DNA from: Mycobacterium sp. MBM
GTDB lineage: Bacteria > Actinomycetota > Actinomycetes > Mycobacteriales > Mycobacteriaceae
Reading direction: 5' to 3'
Assembly (NCBI GenBank): GCA_021648845.1
Contig: JAKJHY010000009.1
Location: 1-64,000, forward strand
Length of the DNA stretch: 64,000 nt
In this document: piece by piece, positions 26,423 to 37,383 of the stretch
Numbering within the stretch: position 1 is the stretch's first letter
Layout: each line of letters begins with the position of its first letter
The notes under the pieces: generated by a model
The model's input: the letters and a program-made list of their open reading frames with translations, nothing else
Told to the model about the DNA's origin: nothing
Databases searched by the model: none
Program-made: the position numbers and the translations under genes

Positions 26423-26437
26423 GGCCCGCCCCGGGCC
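26423..26437. terminator. Short GC hairpin after the MarR gene
   Basis: GGCCCG-CCC-CGGGCC, a 6-bp stem just past the MarR stop, lies in the 87-bp gap before the convergent recX. It is weak and has no U-tract. Nothing else notable is in the gap. Confidence 0.3.
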
Positions 26438-26507
26438 ACCGCCGAGGCCGGCTTCGCCCGCGACCCGGCTCGTGAACTCGGCCCGCTTGCTGATCTGGCC
26501 ACGACCC

Positions 26508-27035
26508 CTAGACCGCGCGGCGCTCGAGCTCCCGGGCAAGTTGAGTGCTGACCACATCGAAGGCCATCCCCTGGCTGTAGCCGCGCCGGGCCAGCATGGC
26601 CACCAGCCGCCGGGTCACCTTCACCTCATCATCGAGCTTCTCCCGGCGCAGCTTGCCGGCCACCAGTTCCTCGGCCCGCACCCGCCACTCCCCCGCATCC
26701 ACACTGTCGAGCGTCTCGGTAATGAGGTCCGGATCGACCCCCTTGGTGCGCAACTCGGCAGCCAACGCGCGCTTGCCTTTTCCGGCGTTGGCGCGGCGGG
26801 TGCGCACCCACTGCTCGGCGAAGGCGGCATCATCGAGTAAGCCGACCTCGACGAGCCGGTCCAGCACCCGGGCGACGACATCCTCGGGATAACCACGCTT
26901 GGCCAGCGCGGCCTCCAACTCGGCACGGGTACGGGCCCGCACGGTGAGCAGGCGAAGGCACACATCCCGCGCCTGCTCCTCCCGTTTCGGCTCAGCCGGC
27001 TTCTCAGAAGTCGACAGGGGCGGGCAGAACGTCAT
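26508..27035 (-). CDS. recX: RecA regulator RecX
   Basis: RecX binds RecA filaments and inhibits their strand exchange and coprotease activity. 175 residues of three-helix repeats ([50 protein letters not shown]). Its ATG at 27035 lies 32 nt inside the 3' end of recA, so it is translated from the recA message. The arrangement and the N-terminal CPPLSTSE match mycobacterial RecX. Confidence 0.93.
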   Translation of the reverse strand: MTFCPPLSTSEKPAEPKREEQARDVCLRLLTVRARTRAELEAALAKRGYPEDVVARVLDRLVEVGLLDDAAFAEQWVRTRRANAGKGKRALAAELRTKGVDPDLITETLDSVDAGEWRVRAEELVAGKLRREKLDDEVKVTRRLVAMLARRGYSQGMAFDVVSTQLARELERRAV

Positions 27036-28050
27036 CTTCGGCGGTCAGCACGGCACCGATGCCGAGCTTCTCCTTGATCTTCTTCTCGACCTCGTTACCC
27101 ACATCGGGGTTCTCCAGCAAGAACTTCCGGGCATTCTCCTTGCCCTGGCCGAGCTGCTCACCCTCGTAGGTGAACCACGACCCGGACTTCCGAATGAAGC
27201 CATGCTCGACACCCATATCGATGAGCGAACCCTCGCGGCTGATGCCCTGGCCGTACAGGATGTCGAACTCGGCCTGCTTGAACGGCGGCGAGACCTTGTT
27301 CTTGACGACCTTGACACGGGTGCGGTTACCGACCGCATCGGTACCGTCCTTGAGCGTCTCGATACGCCGGACATCCAGACGCACGGAGGCGTAGAACTTC
27401 AACGCCTTACCACCGGTGGTGGTTTCGGGTGAACCGAACATCACGCCGATCTTTTCGCGCAACTGGTTGATGAAGATCGCGGTGGTGCCCGAATTGTTCA
27501 ACGCACCGGTCATCTTGCGCAGCGCCTGGCTCATCAGGCGGGCCTGCAGGCCGACGTGACTGTCACCCATCTCACCCTCGATCTCGGCGCGCGGCACCAG
27601 CGCGGCGACCGAGTCGATGACGATGAGGTCGATGGCGCCGGAGCGCACCAGCATGTCGGCGATCTCCAACGCCTGTTCACCGGTGTCGGGCTGGCTGACC
27701 AGCAGCGCATCGGTATCCACGCCGAGCTTCTTGGCGTAATCCGGGTCGAGTGCGTGCTCGGCATCGATGAACGCCGCGATACCGCCGGCGGCCTGGGCAT
27801 TGGCCACCGCATGCAGGGCGACGGTGGTCTTACCCGAGGATTCCGGGCCGTAGATCTCGATGACGCGACCGCGCGGCAACCCGCCGATGCCGAGCGCGAC
27901 GTCGAGAGCGATGGAGCCGGTCGGGATGACCGAGATGGGCTGGCGCACCTCGTCGCCGAGCCGCATCACCGAACCCTTGCCGTAGTTCTTCTCGATCTGG
28001 GCCATCGCCAGTTCGAGTGCCTTGTCGCGATCAGGAGCCTGTGGCGCCAT
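27004..28050 (-). CDS. recA: Recombinase RecA, without intein
   Basis: A 348-residue recombinase for homologous repair and SOS activation through LexA cleavage. The Walker A motif is [15 protein letters not shown], Walker [11 protein letters not shown], and the L2 region [14 protein letters not shown]. There is no intein, unlike M. tuberculosis and M. leprae RecA. The ATG is at 28050. Two damage-response control elements lie upstream: a PafBC-type promoter (28107-28129) and an SOS box (28160-28175). recX overlaps its end. Confidence 0.98.
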   Translation of the reverse strand: MAPQAPDRDKALELAMAQIEKNYGKGSVMRLGDEVRQPISVIPTGSIALDVALGIGGLPRGRVIEIYGPESSGKTTVALHAVANAQAAGGIAAFIDAEHALDPDYAKKLGVDTDALLVSQPDTGEQALEIADMLVRSGAIDLIVIDSVAALVPRAEIEGEMGDSHVGLQARLMSQALRKMTGALNNSGTTAIFINQLREKIGVMFGSPETTTGGKALKFYASVRLDVRRIETLKDGTDAVGNRTRVKVVKNKVSPPFKQAEFDILYGQGISREGSLIDMGVEHGFIRKSGSWFTYEGEQLGQGKENARKFLLENPDVGNEVEKKIKEKLGIGAVLTAEDDVLPAPVDF

Positions 28051-28106
28051 GGGAGTACCTCTCCGGTAGTCGTGCGGTTGACCGGGGTTCCGGTCGGTTG
28101 GCTGTC

Positions 28107-28129
28107 AGGGTAGGGCGAGCCACCGACAA
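28107..28129 (-). promoter_or_regulatory. RecA-NDp type (PafBC-dependent) promoter of recA
   Basis: On the minus strand TTGTCGGTG, 8 nt, then TACCCT exactly fit the published motif TTGTCRGTG-N8-TANNNT for LexA-independent DNA-damage promoters, which use PafBC. The -10 ends 57 nt before the recA ATG. This is the promoter class first defined at M. tuberculosis recA. Confidence 0.92.
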
Positions 28130-28159
28130 GTGAGTCTCGGTCGAACGCTCACCAGATTA

Positions 28160-28175
28160 GCGAACAGGTGTTCGA
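28160..28175. promoter_or_regulatory. SOS box upstream of recA and a divergent hydrolase
   Basis: GCGAACAGGTGTTCGA matches TCGAAC-N4-GTTCGA at 11 of 12 positions. It is 110 bp upstream of recA and 47 bp upstream of the GTG chosen for the divergent hydrolase gene (28222). It is the known LexA site of recA and may also act on the hydrolase. Confidence 0.88.
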
Positions 28176-28221
28176 AGGCAAGCAGACACGCCGCGCGGGG
28201 TGGGCCGGTATGGTTCGACCC

Positions 28222-29106
28222 GTGGCCCAACGTGCAGATCTCCGAGTGCCCCATGCAGGTGAGCAACTCGCGGTGTACCTGTACCGCCCCGACTCACCGG
28301 ACCGCGATACCGCGTGCATCGTCATGGCCCACGGTTTCTCGGGGACCCGCGACGACGGCCTGCCCGCTTACGCCGACGAATTCTGCGCCGCCGGCCACAC
28401 CGTGGCGCTGTTCGACTACCGGGGATTCGGCGCATCGACGGGCGAGCCGCGCCAGGTCATCGATATCGCGGCCCAGCACGCCGACTACCGCGCCGTCGTG
28501 CGGTGGGTGCGCACGCTCGACGGTGTCGACCCCGCCCGCATCGCACTCTGGGGATCCTCCTTCAGCGGCGGGCATGTGCTCGCCGTCGCCGCCGAGGACC
28601 CGTCCATCGCGGCGGTCGTTTCCCAGGCTCCGTTCACCGATGCCCTGCCCACCCTGGCCAAGGTCCCGCCGCGCAACTCCGTCCGGCTCACCGTGCTGGC
28701 CCTGCGCGATCAGCTGCGGGCCTGGCGTGGCAAGGCGCCGCTGCTGGTGCCGGCCGTCGGCGCGCCCGGATCGCTGGCGGCGATGACAGCACCCGATGCC
28801 GCACCCGGCCTGGCGGCCATCGTCGGGCCGGAATCGCTCTGGCGCAACGAGTTCGCCGCGCGCCTGATGCTGCGGTTCCCGTTCTACCGGCCGGGCCGTA
28901 GGACCGCACGACTGCGGATGCCGGTGCTGATCTGTGTGTGCGATGAGGACACCACCGCACCGCCCGGCTCCACGGTGGCCGCCGCGCACCGAGCCCCGCT
29001 CGGCGAATTACGGCACTACCCGTACGGCCATTTCGCCATCTACCTCGACCCGCAGGCCAGGGCCGATCAGCGCGAGTTCCTCGACCGCGTACTCGCCAGG
29101 CCCTGA
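28222..29106 (+). CDS. Alpha/beta hydrolase
   Basis: About 294 residues, an acyl-peptidase/esterase-like alpha/beta hydrolase. The oxyanion segment is VMAHGFSGTRDDGL, the nucleophile elbow IALWGSSFSGGHVL, the acid in VCDEDTTAPP, and the histidine in YPYGHFAIYL. No signal peptide. Earlier frame starts at 28168 (inside the SOS box) and 28210 are less likely; TATGGT at 28209-28214 is 7 nt from the GTG at 28222, giving a leaderless mRNA. The substrate is unknown. Divergent from recA. Confidence 0.85.
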   Translation: MAQRADLRVPHAGEQLAVYLYRPDSPDRDTACIVMAHGFSGTRDDGLPAYADEFCAAGHTVALFDYRGFGASTGEPRQVIDIAAQHADYRAVVRWVRTLDGVDPARIALWGSSFSGGHVLAVAAEDPSIAAVVSQAPFTDALPTLAKVPPRNSVRLTVLALRDQLRAWRGKAPLLVPAVGAPGSLAAMTAPDAAPGLAAIVGPESLWRNEFAARLMLRFPFYRPGRRTARLRMPVLICVCDEDTTAPPGSTVAAAHRAPLGELRHYPYGHFAIYLDPQARADQREFLDRVLARP

Positions 29107-29110
29107 CCGG

Positions 29111-29305
29111 TCACCACTGGTCGCGCGGGACGTCGAAGTCCGCGCACAACGCCCGCCACACCGTGCGCGGTTCGACGCCGGCCTCGATCGCCTGGGCGGC
29201 GGTGCGCCCGTCGAGCGCACTCAGCACGTGGTCGACGAGCACCGAGCCTCCGTAGGCAGCACCGAACAGCCCGGTGACACGTTCGTTGAACTCGGTGATG
29301 CGCAC
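29111..29305 (-). CDS. DUF3046 small protein (Rv2738c-like)
   Basis: A 64-residue actinobacterial protein, MRITEFNERVTGLFG at the N-terminus and RALCADFDVPRDQW at the end. DUF3046 genes are regularly found near recA-recX in actinobacteria; function unknown. It lies between the glycosyltransferase and the hydrolase, 9 bp downstream of the former, so probably co-transcribed with it. It has no membrane helix. Confidence 0.85.
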   Translation of the reverse strand: MRITEFNERVTGLFGAAYGGSVLVDHVLSALDGRTAAQAIEAGVEPRTVWRALCADFDVPRDQW

Positions 29306-29314
29306 GCCGACAAC

Positions 29315-30487
29315 CTACCGAGTCGCCGTCAGCGCGTCATGGCACACCCGTACCGGATCGGCCACCCGATCCGCTCCGGCCGAGGCCCGAGTGGCGGCGG
29401 CCCGATAGTGCGGATCGGCCAGCACGTCGGCCACCGCGGCCGTGAGCCCGTCGGCGGTCAGCGGCCGGATCAGACGCCCACTTCCTTGCCGCACAACACG
29501 ATTGCCGATCTCCCACTGATCGCCCCCGCCGGGCACCGTGACCAGCGGAACACCGTGCAACAGCGATTTCGACACGATCCCGTGGCCGCCCCCGCACACC
29601 AGCACTTCGGCCTGGGACAGCAGTTCGTCTTGACGGCCAAGTCCGACCACCGCCCAGTCCGGCACCGGCACGTCGGCACCACCGAGCCGCGACACCGCCA
29701 CCCGCAAGCCGTCCGGCAGTCCGCGCCCGGGCGTCAGCGCGGTCAGCGCCAGCTCCGCCAGCCCGGCGGCACCGGTCGTGGCCGTGGACGGCGCCACCAC
29801 GACCAGCGGCCCGTCCCCGGGCGGCGGGGTCAGCACCGCGTCGGTGGGCTCGAAATGCAACGGACCGACGACCACGGCCTCGGCCGGCCAATCCGGCCGG
29901 GGAACCTCCAGGGCGGGCAGCGTCGCGATCAACCGCCGCAACGGCCCCGGATCACGGCCGGGCAGCCCGATGTCCCGCCGCGCCGCCGCCCGGTCCCGGT
30001 TCCCGGCCCGGATCGAGCGCGCCGTCAGCGCCCGCATCGCCGCGTCGCGCACCCGCCCGCGCAGACCGATACCCGGCGCCAGCCCGCTACCCAGCGGCGG
30101 TAGCCCCTTCGAGGGGAGGTACAGCGGGTGCGGGTCGAGTTCGATCCACGGCAGGCCGAGGATCTCGGCGGCCATCCCGCCCGCGGCGGTGATCACGTCG
30201 GACACCACGACATCAGGTGCCAGTGCGCGGATCGCCGGGCCGTTCAGGACCGCCATCCGGGCGGCCCGGCGATGAATCTTCGCCCCGGCGTCGCCGTCGT
30301 CATCGCCGACCTGCAGGTCCAGGCCTTCGAGCAACTCCGCCCGCACCCCGGCCGCCCGCGCGGTGGGCAGCCATCGCCGGCCGGTCAGCAGCGTCGCGGT
30401 ATCGCCGGCGGCCCGAAATCTCAGACACAGCGCGATCGCCGGAAACGCATGTCCAGGATCGGGCCCGGCGACCACGGCGATTTTCAC
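29315..30487 (-). CDS. GT-B glycosyltransferase (Rv2739c-like)
   Basis: A 390-residue MurG/UGT-like glycosyltransferase. The N-terminal acceptor-domain start is KIAVVAGPDPGHAFPAIALC. The C-terminal nucleotide-sugar site has VLVCGGGHGIVSKSLLHGVPLVTVPGGGDQWEIG. Donor and acceptor are unknown; relatives in actinobacteria glycosylate macrolides or lipids. It starts at 30487 and is divergent from ephG with a 42-bp gap. Synteny with Rv2738c-Rv2740 supports the call. Confidence 0.85.
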   Translation of the reverse strand: MKIAVVAGPDPGHAFPAIALCLRFRAAGDTATLLTGRRWLPTARAAGVRAELLEGLDLQVGDDDGDAGAKIHRRAARMAVLNGPAIRALAPDVVVSDVITAAGGMAAEILGLPWIELDPHPLYLPSKGLPPLGSGLAPGIGLRGRVRDAAMRALTARSIRAGNRDRAAARRDIGLPGRDPGPLRRLIATLPALEVPRPDWPAEAVVVGPLHFEPTDAVLTPPPGDGPLVVVAPSTATTGAAGLAELALTALTPGRGLPDGLRVAVSRLGGADVPVPDWAVVGLGRQDELLSQAEVLVCGGGHGIVSKSLLHGVPLVTVPGGGDQWEIGNRVVRQGSGRLIRPLTADGLTAAVADVLADPHYRAAATRASAGADRVADPVRVCHDALTATR

Positions 30488-30529
30488 GCGCTCACCCTGT
30501 CACAGCCCGCACGCTCTACCCTGAGGGGC

Positions 30530-30988
30530 ATGACCGAGCAGGCCCCGCCCGTGACCACCGCGCCCACCAGCGCCGAAGCCGACAACATCGCCACCGTGCA
30601 GAAATTCCTGTTCGCGCTGCGCGATCCCGATCTGGACGCCGCCGGCGCCCTGATCGACGAGAACCTGGTCTACCAGAACGTCGGCCTTCCGACCGTGCAC
30701 GGCAAGCAGCGCACCCTCAAGCTGTTCGCCGGGCTGGATCGGCCGAGCCTCGGTTTCGACGTGGCCATCCACCGCACCGCAGCCGACGGCGCCGTGGTCC
30801 TCAACGAGCGCACCGACGTGCTGATCATCGGCCCGGTCCGGCTGCAGTTCTGGGTGTGCGGGGTATTCGAGGTGCGTGACGGCCGGATCACCCTGTGGCG
30901 GGACTACTTCGACATGTTCGATATGACCAAGGCACTGGTCCGCGGCCTGGCGGGGGCGGTCATCCCGGCGCTGCGTCCCAGACTGTGA
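30530..30988 (+). CDS. ephG: Limonene-1,2-epoxide hydrolase family protein (EphG-like)
   Basis: A 152-residue SnoaL/NTF2-fold epoxide hydrolase. In this family an Asp-Arg-Asp triad opens the epoxide; here NERTDVLIIGPVRLQFWVCGVFEV and GRITLWRDYFD carry the expected residues. M. tuberculosis EphG acts on cholesterol and fatty acid epoxides. The ATG at 30530 follows GAGGGGC and is also 7 nt from TACCCT (30517-30522). Coupled to the next gene by a GTGA overlap. Confidence 0.88.
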   Translation: MTEQAPPVTTAPTSAEADNIATVQKFLFALRDPDLDAAGALIDENLVYQNVGLPTVHGKQRTLKLFAGLDRPSLGFDVAIHRTAADGAVVLNERTDVLIIGPVRLQFWVCGVFEVRDGRITLWRDYFDMFDMTKALVRGLAGAVIPALRPRL

Positions 30989-31395
30989 GCAGGACCAAAC
31001 CCAGCTTCTTCCAACTGGTCGGGTATTGCCTGGGTAGGCGGTTGCCCGACTCGATGCTGGACTGGGTGCGCAACGATCTGGCCGGCCCCGGTGCGACCCG
31101 CCGGCTGATGCTGCGGGTACTGGTGCCCGCCGTGCTGGTGCTGTCGCCGTTCTGGCTGATCCCGACCACGCTGTACGTGCACTTGAGCATGACGGTGCCG
31201 ATCCTGATCCCGTTCATCTACTTCTCGCATGCGCTGAACAAGATCTGGCGGCGGCACATGCTGCGGGTACACGGGCTGGACCCGTCACTGGTCGACGCCC
31301 TGGCCCGCCGGCGCGACGCCGCCAAGCACCAGTCCTATATCGACCGGTTCGGGCCGCGCCCGGATTCGGCCGAGCTCGGCACGCACGATATCTAG
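30985..31395 (+). CDS. DUF5313 small membrane protein
   Basis: 136 residues. The N-terminal GYCLGRRLPDSMLDWVRNDL segment is followed by two adjacent membrane helices (LMLRVLVPAVLVLSPFWLI, MTVPILIPFIYFSHAL) and RRHMLRVHGLDP, as in mycobacterial DUF5313 proteins. Function unknown. It starts at a GTG overlapping the ephG stop and converges on pspM with a shared CTAG. Confidence 0.83.
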   Translation: MSRTKPSFFQLVGYCLGRRLPDSMLDWVRNDLAGPGATRRLMLRVLVPAVLVLSPFWLIPTTLYVHLSMTVPILIPFIYFSHALNKIWRRHMLRVHGLDPSLVDALARRRDAAKHQSYIDRFGPRPDSAELGTHDI

Positions 31396-32213
31396 GCGCC
31401 GCGCAGCTGTCCGAGCTCGTGGTAGGCCTGCGCCCAGCCCTGCAGCCGATCGGTCGCGTGCACCAGCTCGTCGCGGTACCGCCGACCGATCGGGTTGTCG
31501 GCCCCCGTATTCACCGAGGACACCAGTTGCGCTGCGGCGGTGACCATTTCGTCGTACTGACGGGCACCCTGGTGCAGCTGCACGCTGAACGCCTGGATGG
31601 TCGGCGCAAGGTGCGCACGTGACTGCGGGGTGGCGGCGGCTGCCCGCTCCATCGCGACCACTTCGTTGGCGGTCGCGGCCATCGTCGCCGCCGTCTGCGC
31701 TGCCGTGTCCGCGATCTCACCCAGATCCTCGGCGGGCAGCAGCCGGCCGCGCTCCAGCACACCGAGCAGGGAGAACAGGCCGCGCTCCGAGGAGGCCAGC
31801 GCAGCCATCGGCTTGCGCGCCGCCGAGCCCAGCGGCGGCAGCCGTCGGGCGCTCGGCCCGGCCGGCAGCGGCTCGGCGCGCAACCACCGATAACGCAGGA
31901 ACAGCAGCGTCGCCGGGAAGGCCGCACCCGCGGCGATCGCGCCGGTGACGATCAGCGCCCAGACCGGGGTGCTCCACGATGCCAGCACCGCGGTGACCAG
32001 GACCCAGAACAGGCTGCTGGCACCGAAGAACAGCGCCAGGCGCAACGCCCAGCGGCGTTTGCGCAGCAGCTTGGCCCGCGGATCGGCCAGGGCGGCGAGC
32101 CGCTGAGCGAGCGCACCGGAGAACTCGGCGGCGGTGTCGATGCCGCTCTGCATGCCGCGCGCAGCCAGCGAACGCCAGCCGCGTTGCCGTCCGGTCCTCG
32201 AGCCCGTCGCCAT
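31392..32213 (-). CDS. pspM: Phage-shock envelope stress membrane protein PspM (Rv2743c-like)
   Basis: A 273-residue partner of PspA. A basic N-terminus of about 50 residues is followed by two membrane helices (WALRLALFFGASSLFWVLVTAVLA and VWALIVTGAIAAGAAFPATLLFL) and a cytoplasmic helical domain rich in Ala and Gln. In M. tuberculosis Rv2743c bridges PspA to the membrane in the ClgR-PspA system. It is 12 bp downstream of pspA, in the same operon. Confidence 0.88.
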   Translation of the reverse strand: MATGSRTGRQRGWRSLAARGMQSGIDTAAEFSGALAQRLAALADPRAKLLRKRRWALRLALFFGASSLFWVLVTAVLASWSTPVWALIVTGAIAAGAAFPATLLFLRYRWLRAEPLPAGPSARRLPPLGSAARKPMAALASSERGLFSLLGVLERGRLLPAEDLGEIADTAAQTAATMAATANEVVAMERAAAATPQSRAHLAPTIQAFSVQLHQGARQYDEMVTAAAQLVSSVNTGADNPIGRRYRDELVHATDRLQGWAQAYHELGQLRGA

Positions 32214-32225
32214 GATGGTCCGAAC

Positions 32226-33038
32226 CTATTGGGAGAGCGGATTTTCCGGCGCAGCGGCGGGCGGATTCGCGGTCGGCGCGGCGGGTGTGGCCTGGGCGCC
32301 GCCGGATGGCAGCGCCTCACCGCGCATGGAGGCACGGATCTGCTCGAGTCGCGAATGCCCGGCCATCTGCACGCTGGCCTGCTGAACTTCCATCATGCGG
32401 CCCTGCACCGAGTTCTGCGCGAGTTCGGTGGCGCCCATCGCGTTGGCGTAGCGGCGTTCGATCTTCTCGCGCACCTCGTCGAGGTTGGGGGTGGTGCCGG
32501 GCGCGGAGATCTCGCTCATCGACCGCAGCGAGGCGCTGACCTGCTCCTGCATCTTGGCCTGTTCCAGCTGGCTGAGCAGCTTGGTGCGCTCGGCGATCTT
32601 CTGCTGCAGCACCATCGCGTTCTGCTCGACGGCCTTCTTGGCCTGACCCGCGGCCTGCAGCGACTGGTCGTGCAGGGCCTTGAGGTCTTCGACGCTCTGC
32701 TCGGCGGTCACCAGCTGGGCGGCGAAGGCCTCCGCGGCGTTGGTGTACTCGGTGGCCTTGGCGGCGTCGCCGTTGGCGGTGGCCTGGTCGGCCAGGGTCA
32801 ACGCCTGACGGACGTTGGCCTGCAGCTTCTCGATATCGGCGAGCTGGCGGTTCAGCCGCATCTCCAACTGGCGCTGGTTACCGATGACCTGGGCCGCCTG
32901 CTGGGTCAGCGCCTGGTGCTGACGCTGGGCGTCCTCGATGGCCTGCTGAATCTGCACCTTCGGGTCGGCGTATTCGTCGACCTTCGAGTTGAACAGCGCC
33001 ATGAGGTACTTCCACGCCTTGACGAACGGATTGGCCAT
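32226..33038 (-). CDS. pspA: Phage shock protein A (PspA/IM30 family)
   Basis: A 270-residue membrane-stabilising coiled-coil protein. The amphipathic N-terminal helix [16 protein letters not shown] is followed by long helices ([36 protein letters not shown]), as in PspA/Vipp1, and a 40-residue Pro/Ala-rich tail ([18 protein letters not shown]). It lies between clgR and pspM, matching the mycobacterial clgR-Rv2744c-Rv2743c operon. It can inhibit ClgR when no envelope stress is present. Confidence 0.95.
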   Translation of the reverse strand: MANPFVKAWKYLMALFNSKVDEYADPKVQIQQAIEDAQRQHQALTQQAAQVIGNQRQLEMRLNRQLADIEKLQANVRQALTLADQATANGDAAKATEYTNAAEAFAAQLVTAEQSVEDLKALHDQSLQAAGQAKKAVEQNAMVLQQKIAERTKLLSQLEQAKMQEQVSASLRSMSEISAPGTTPNLDEVREKIERRYANAMGATELAQNSVQGRMMEVQQASVQMAGHSRLEQIRASMRGEALPSGGAQATPAAPTANPPAAAPENPLSQ

Positions 33039-33124
33039 GAGTTCGTTCCGCCTTCATGTGTTCGGGTGTGCGCAACTGCCGATGTGCAACTTGTTGGGTG
33101 CCAACCTATCGTTTCGCCACCCGG

Positions 33125-33433
33125 TCAGGCCACCGCCATGGACACAACCTGGGGGATCACGACCTTGGTGGTGGCGTCGATACCCGTGACACCGCCCTCC
33201 GCACGGGCCAGCTGTTCCCCGGCGTTGAAGAGCACCCGCGACATGGGTATATCGAGCGCCTCGCAGATCGCGCTGAGCAACTCGCTGGAGGCCTCTTTGC
33301 GGCCACGTTCCACTTCGGAGAGGTAACCGAGGCTGACCCGCGCCGCATCGGACACCTCACGCAGGGTGCGACCCTGAGTCGTCCGAGCTTCCCGCAGCAC
33401 GTCGCCGATCACCTCGCGCATCAGTGTCGTCAT
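33125..33433 (-). CDS. clgR: Transcriptional activator ClgR
   Basis: A 102-residue Xre-type regulator of Clp proteases and the psp operon. The helix-turn-helix is [33 protein letters not shown]. The C-terminus is apolar and ends SMAVA, a possible Clp degradation tag (inference). The start at 33433 lies only 9 nt past the -10 of a SigE-type promoter, so the message is nearly leaderless. An ATG at 33421 is an alternative start. 86 bp separate it from pspA. Confidence 0.94.
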   Translation of the reverse strand: MTTLMREVIGDVLREARTTQGRTLREVSDAARVSLGYLSEVERGRKEASSELLSAICEALDIPMSRVLFNAGEQLARAEGGVTGIDATTKVVIPQVVSMAVA

Positions 33434-33442
33434 ACAAGGGTC

Positions 33443-33468
33443 AACGCGACCGGGAGGCCGGTGGTTCC
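33443..33468 (-). promoter_or_regulatory. SigE-type promoter of clgR-pspA-pspM
   Basis: On the minus strand GGAACC (33468-33463), a 16-nt spacer, then CGTT (33446-33443) match the mycobacterial extracytoplasmic sigma factor consensus GGAAC-N16-18-CGTT. It lies in the 43-bp gap between pgsA3 and clgR. SigE control of this operon is established in M. tuberculosis. Confidence 0.82.
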
Positions 33469-33476
33469 CGAGACGC

Positions 33477-34103
33477 TCAGGTCGCCAGCCGGGCCCGCGA
33501 ATCGCGGATCGCGGAGATCACATAGTCCACGCCGGTGAGCACCGTGAGCACGACGGCCAGCCACATGATCCAGGTCGCCGCGGTGAGCCAGACACCGGGC
33601 CAGGACTGCAGGGGAAGGATGAAAAGGCCGATCGCCACCGCCTGAACCAGCGTCTTCAACTTGCCGCCGCGACTGGCCGGGATCACGCCGTGCCGCAGCA
33701 CCGCCAGTCGTAACACGGTGACGCCGATCTCGCGGGCCATGATGACGATGGTGATCCACCACGGCAGGTCGCCGAGCATGGACAGCCCGATCAACGCCGC
33801 CCCGACGAGCAGCTTGTCCGCGATCGGATCGGCCAGCTTCCCGAACTCGGTGACCATGCCGTAGGCGCGCGCCAGCGCGCCATCCAGATGGTCGGTGATG
33901 ACCGCCACCGTGAACACCACGAAAGCGGTTGTTCGCCAGAACGTCTGCTGCCCGTCGGCGACGAACAGGGCGGCCACGAAGACCGGTACGAGCAGGAATC
34001 GGATACCGGTCAGCAGATTGGCGACGTTGGCGACGGATGCACGGGGCACAACTGGATCGGTGTCTGATTGGCCCGGCACCGCAACAGAATATCGGTTGCC
34101 CAA
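33477..34103 (-). CDS. pgsA3: CDP-diacylglycerol-dependent phosphatidyltransferase (PgsA3 family)
   Basis: A 208-residue integral membrane enzyme of phospholipid synthesis. The CDP-alcohol phosphatidyltransferase motif DG-x2-AR-x8-G-x3-D-x3-D is seen as [24 protein letters not shown], with the first acidic residues in ITDHLDG. About five helices follow. The start is uncertain: TTG at 34103 gives NRYSVAV as in Rv2746c (about 209 residues); GTG at 34079 or 34049 would be shorter. A frame to 34481 overlaps argA and is rejected. Confidence 0.88.
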   Translation of the reverse strand: MGNRYSVAVPGQSDTDPVVPRASVANVANLLTGIRFLLVPVFVAALFVADGQQTFWRTTAFVVFTVAVITDHLDGALARAYGMVTEFGKLADPIADKLLVGAALIGLSMLGDLPWWITIVIMAREIGVTVLRLAVLRHGVIPASRGGKLKTLVQAVAIGLFILPLQSWPGVWLTAATWIMWLAVVLTVLTGVDYVISAIRDSRARLAT

Positions 34104-34121
34104 ACCGATACTCTCGCTGCT

Positions 34122-34627
34122 GTGAACGAGGCGGTGGGCGAAGTGATGATCCGTCGGGCCAGGACGTCCGACGTACCGGCCATCAAGGCGCTCGTCGACA
34201 TCTACGCCGGCAAGATTCTGCTGGAGAAGAACCTGGTCACGCTGTACGAGGCGGTACAGGAGTTCTGGGTCGCCGAGCTGGCCGGCGAGATCGTCGGCTG
34301 CGGTGCGCTGCACGTGCTGTGGGCCGACCTCGGCGAGGTGCGCACCGTGGCGGTCCATCCCAGCGTCCGCGGCCACGGCGTCGGGCACCGGGTGGTCGCC
34401 CAGCTGCTGCAGGTGGCCCGCAATCTGCACCTGCAACGCATCTTCGTGCTCACCTTCGAAACCGACTTCTTCGGCAGGCACGGGTTCGTGGAGATCGACG
34501 GCACCCCGGTCAGCGCCGAGGTCTTCGCGGAGATGTGCCGGTCCTATGACACCGGTGTTGCCGAGTTCCTCGACCTGTCCTACGTCAAGCCCAATACCCT
34601 CGGCAACACCAGGATGATGCTCAACCT

Positions 34628-34631
<4 letters not shown>
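34122..34631 (+). CDS. argA: GNAT N-acetylglutamate synthase (Rv2747-like)
   Basis: A 169-residue GNAT acetyltransferase making N-acetylglutamate, the first step of arginine synthesis in mycobacteria. Signatures are IRRARTSDVPAIKALVD, KNLVTLYEAVQEFWVAEL, the acetyl-CoA loop VRGHGVGHRVVAQLL, and ETDFFGRHGFVEIDGTPV. The GTG at 34122 is chosen for family length; an ATG at 34146 would remove the first eight residues but keep the domain. Divergent from pgsA3; shares a CTAG with the convergent ftsK stop. Confidence 0.88.
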
Positions 34632-37174
<2,543 letters not shown>

Positions 37175-37383
37175 GGGTGTCAGCCTAGTCGCTTGAGTCC
37201 CATTTTCACCATCTGCCACACCTGTCACAAACTGGTATCGAAATCCCCGGGCCGCGCGGCCCAGCACAGGACAACTGATTCCGCGGTGCCTCAAGTGCAT
37301 CCCCACCAGCGGGAACTCAAACGTGGGCAGCGTCACCCGTCCGCGGAACGACGAATTCCGTTGTGATCGCTACCCTCGATGCG
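37175..37383. promoter_or_regulatory. Divergent promoter region ftsK / SulP-carbonic anhydrase
   Basis: 209 bp without a gene. It contains a perfect 14-bp palindrome GGGCCGCGCGGCCC (37249-37262) and TACCCT (37371-37376), which lies 7 nt before the SulP GTG and is a likely -10 of a leaderless transcript. I see no clear ftsK promoter and no RNA gene. Confidence 0.5.

Noticed and set aside
29306..29330. TTGTCGGCG near the DUF3046 start as a second PafBC promoter
   Set aside because: It differs at one core position and the required TANNNT would fall inside the coding region.
30488..30529. Possible operator between the glycosyltransferase and ephG
   Set aside because: No inverted repeat of meaningful length; only a TACCCT -10 element can be supported.
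33039..33124. ClgR box between clgR and pspA
   Set aside because: No convincing symmetric match to the known ClgR motif was found in the 86-bp gap.
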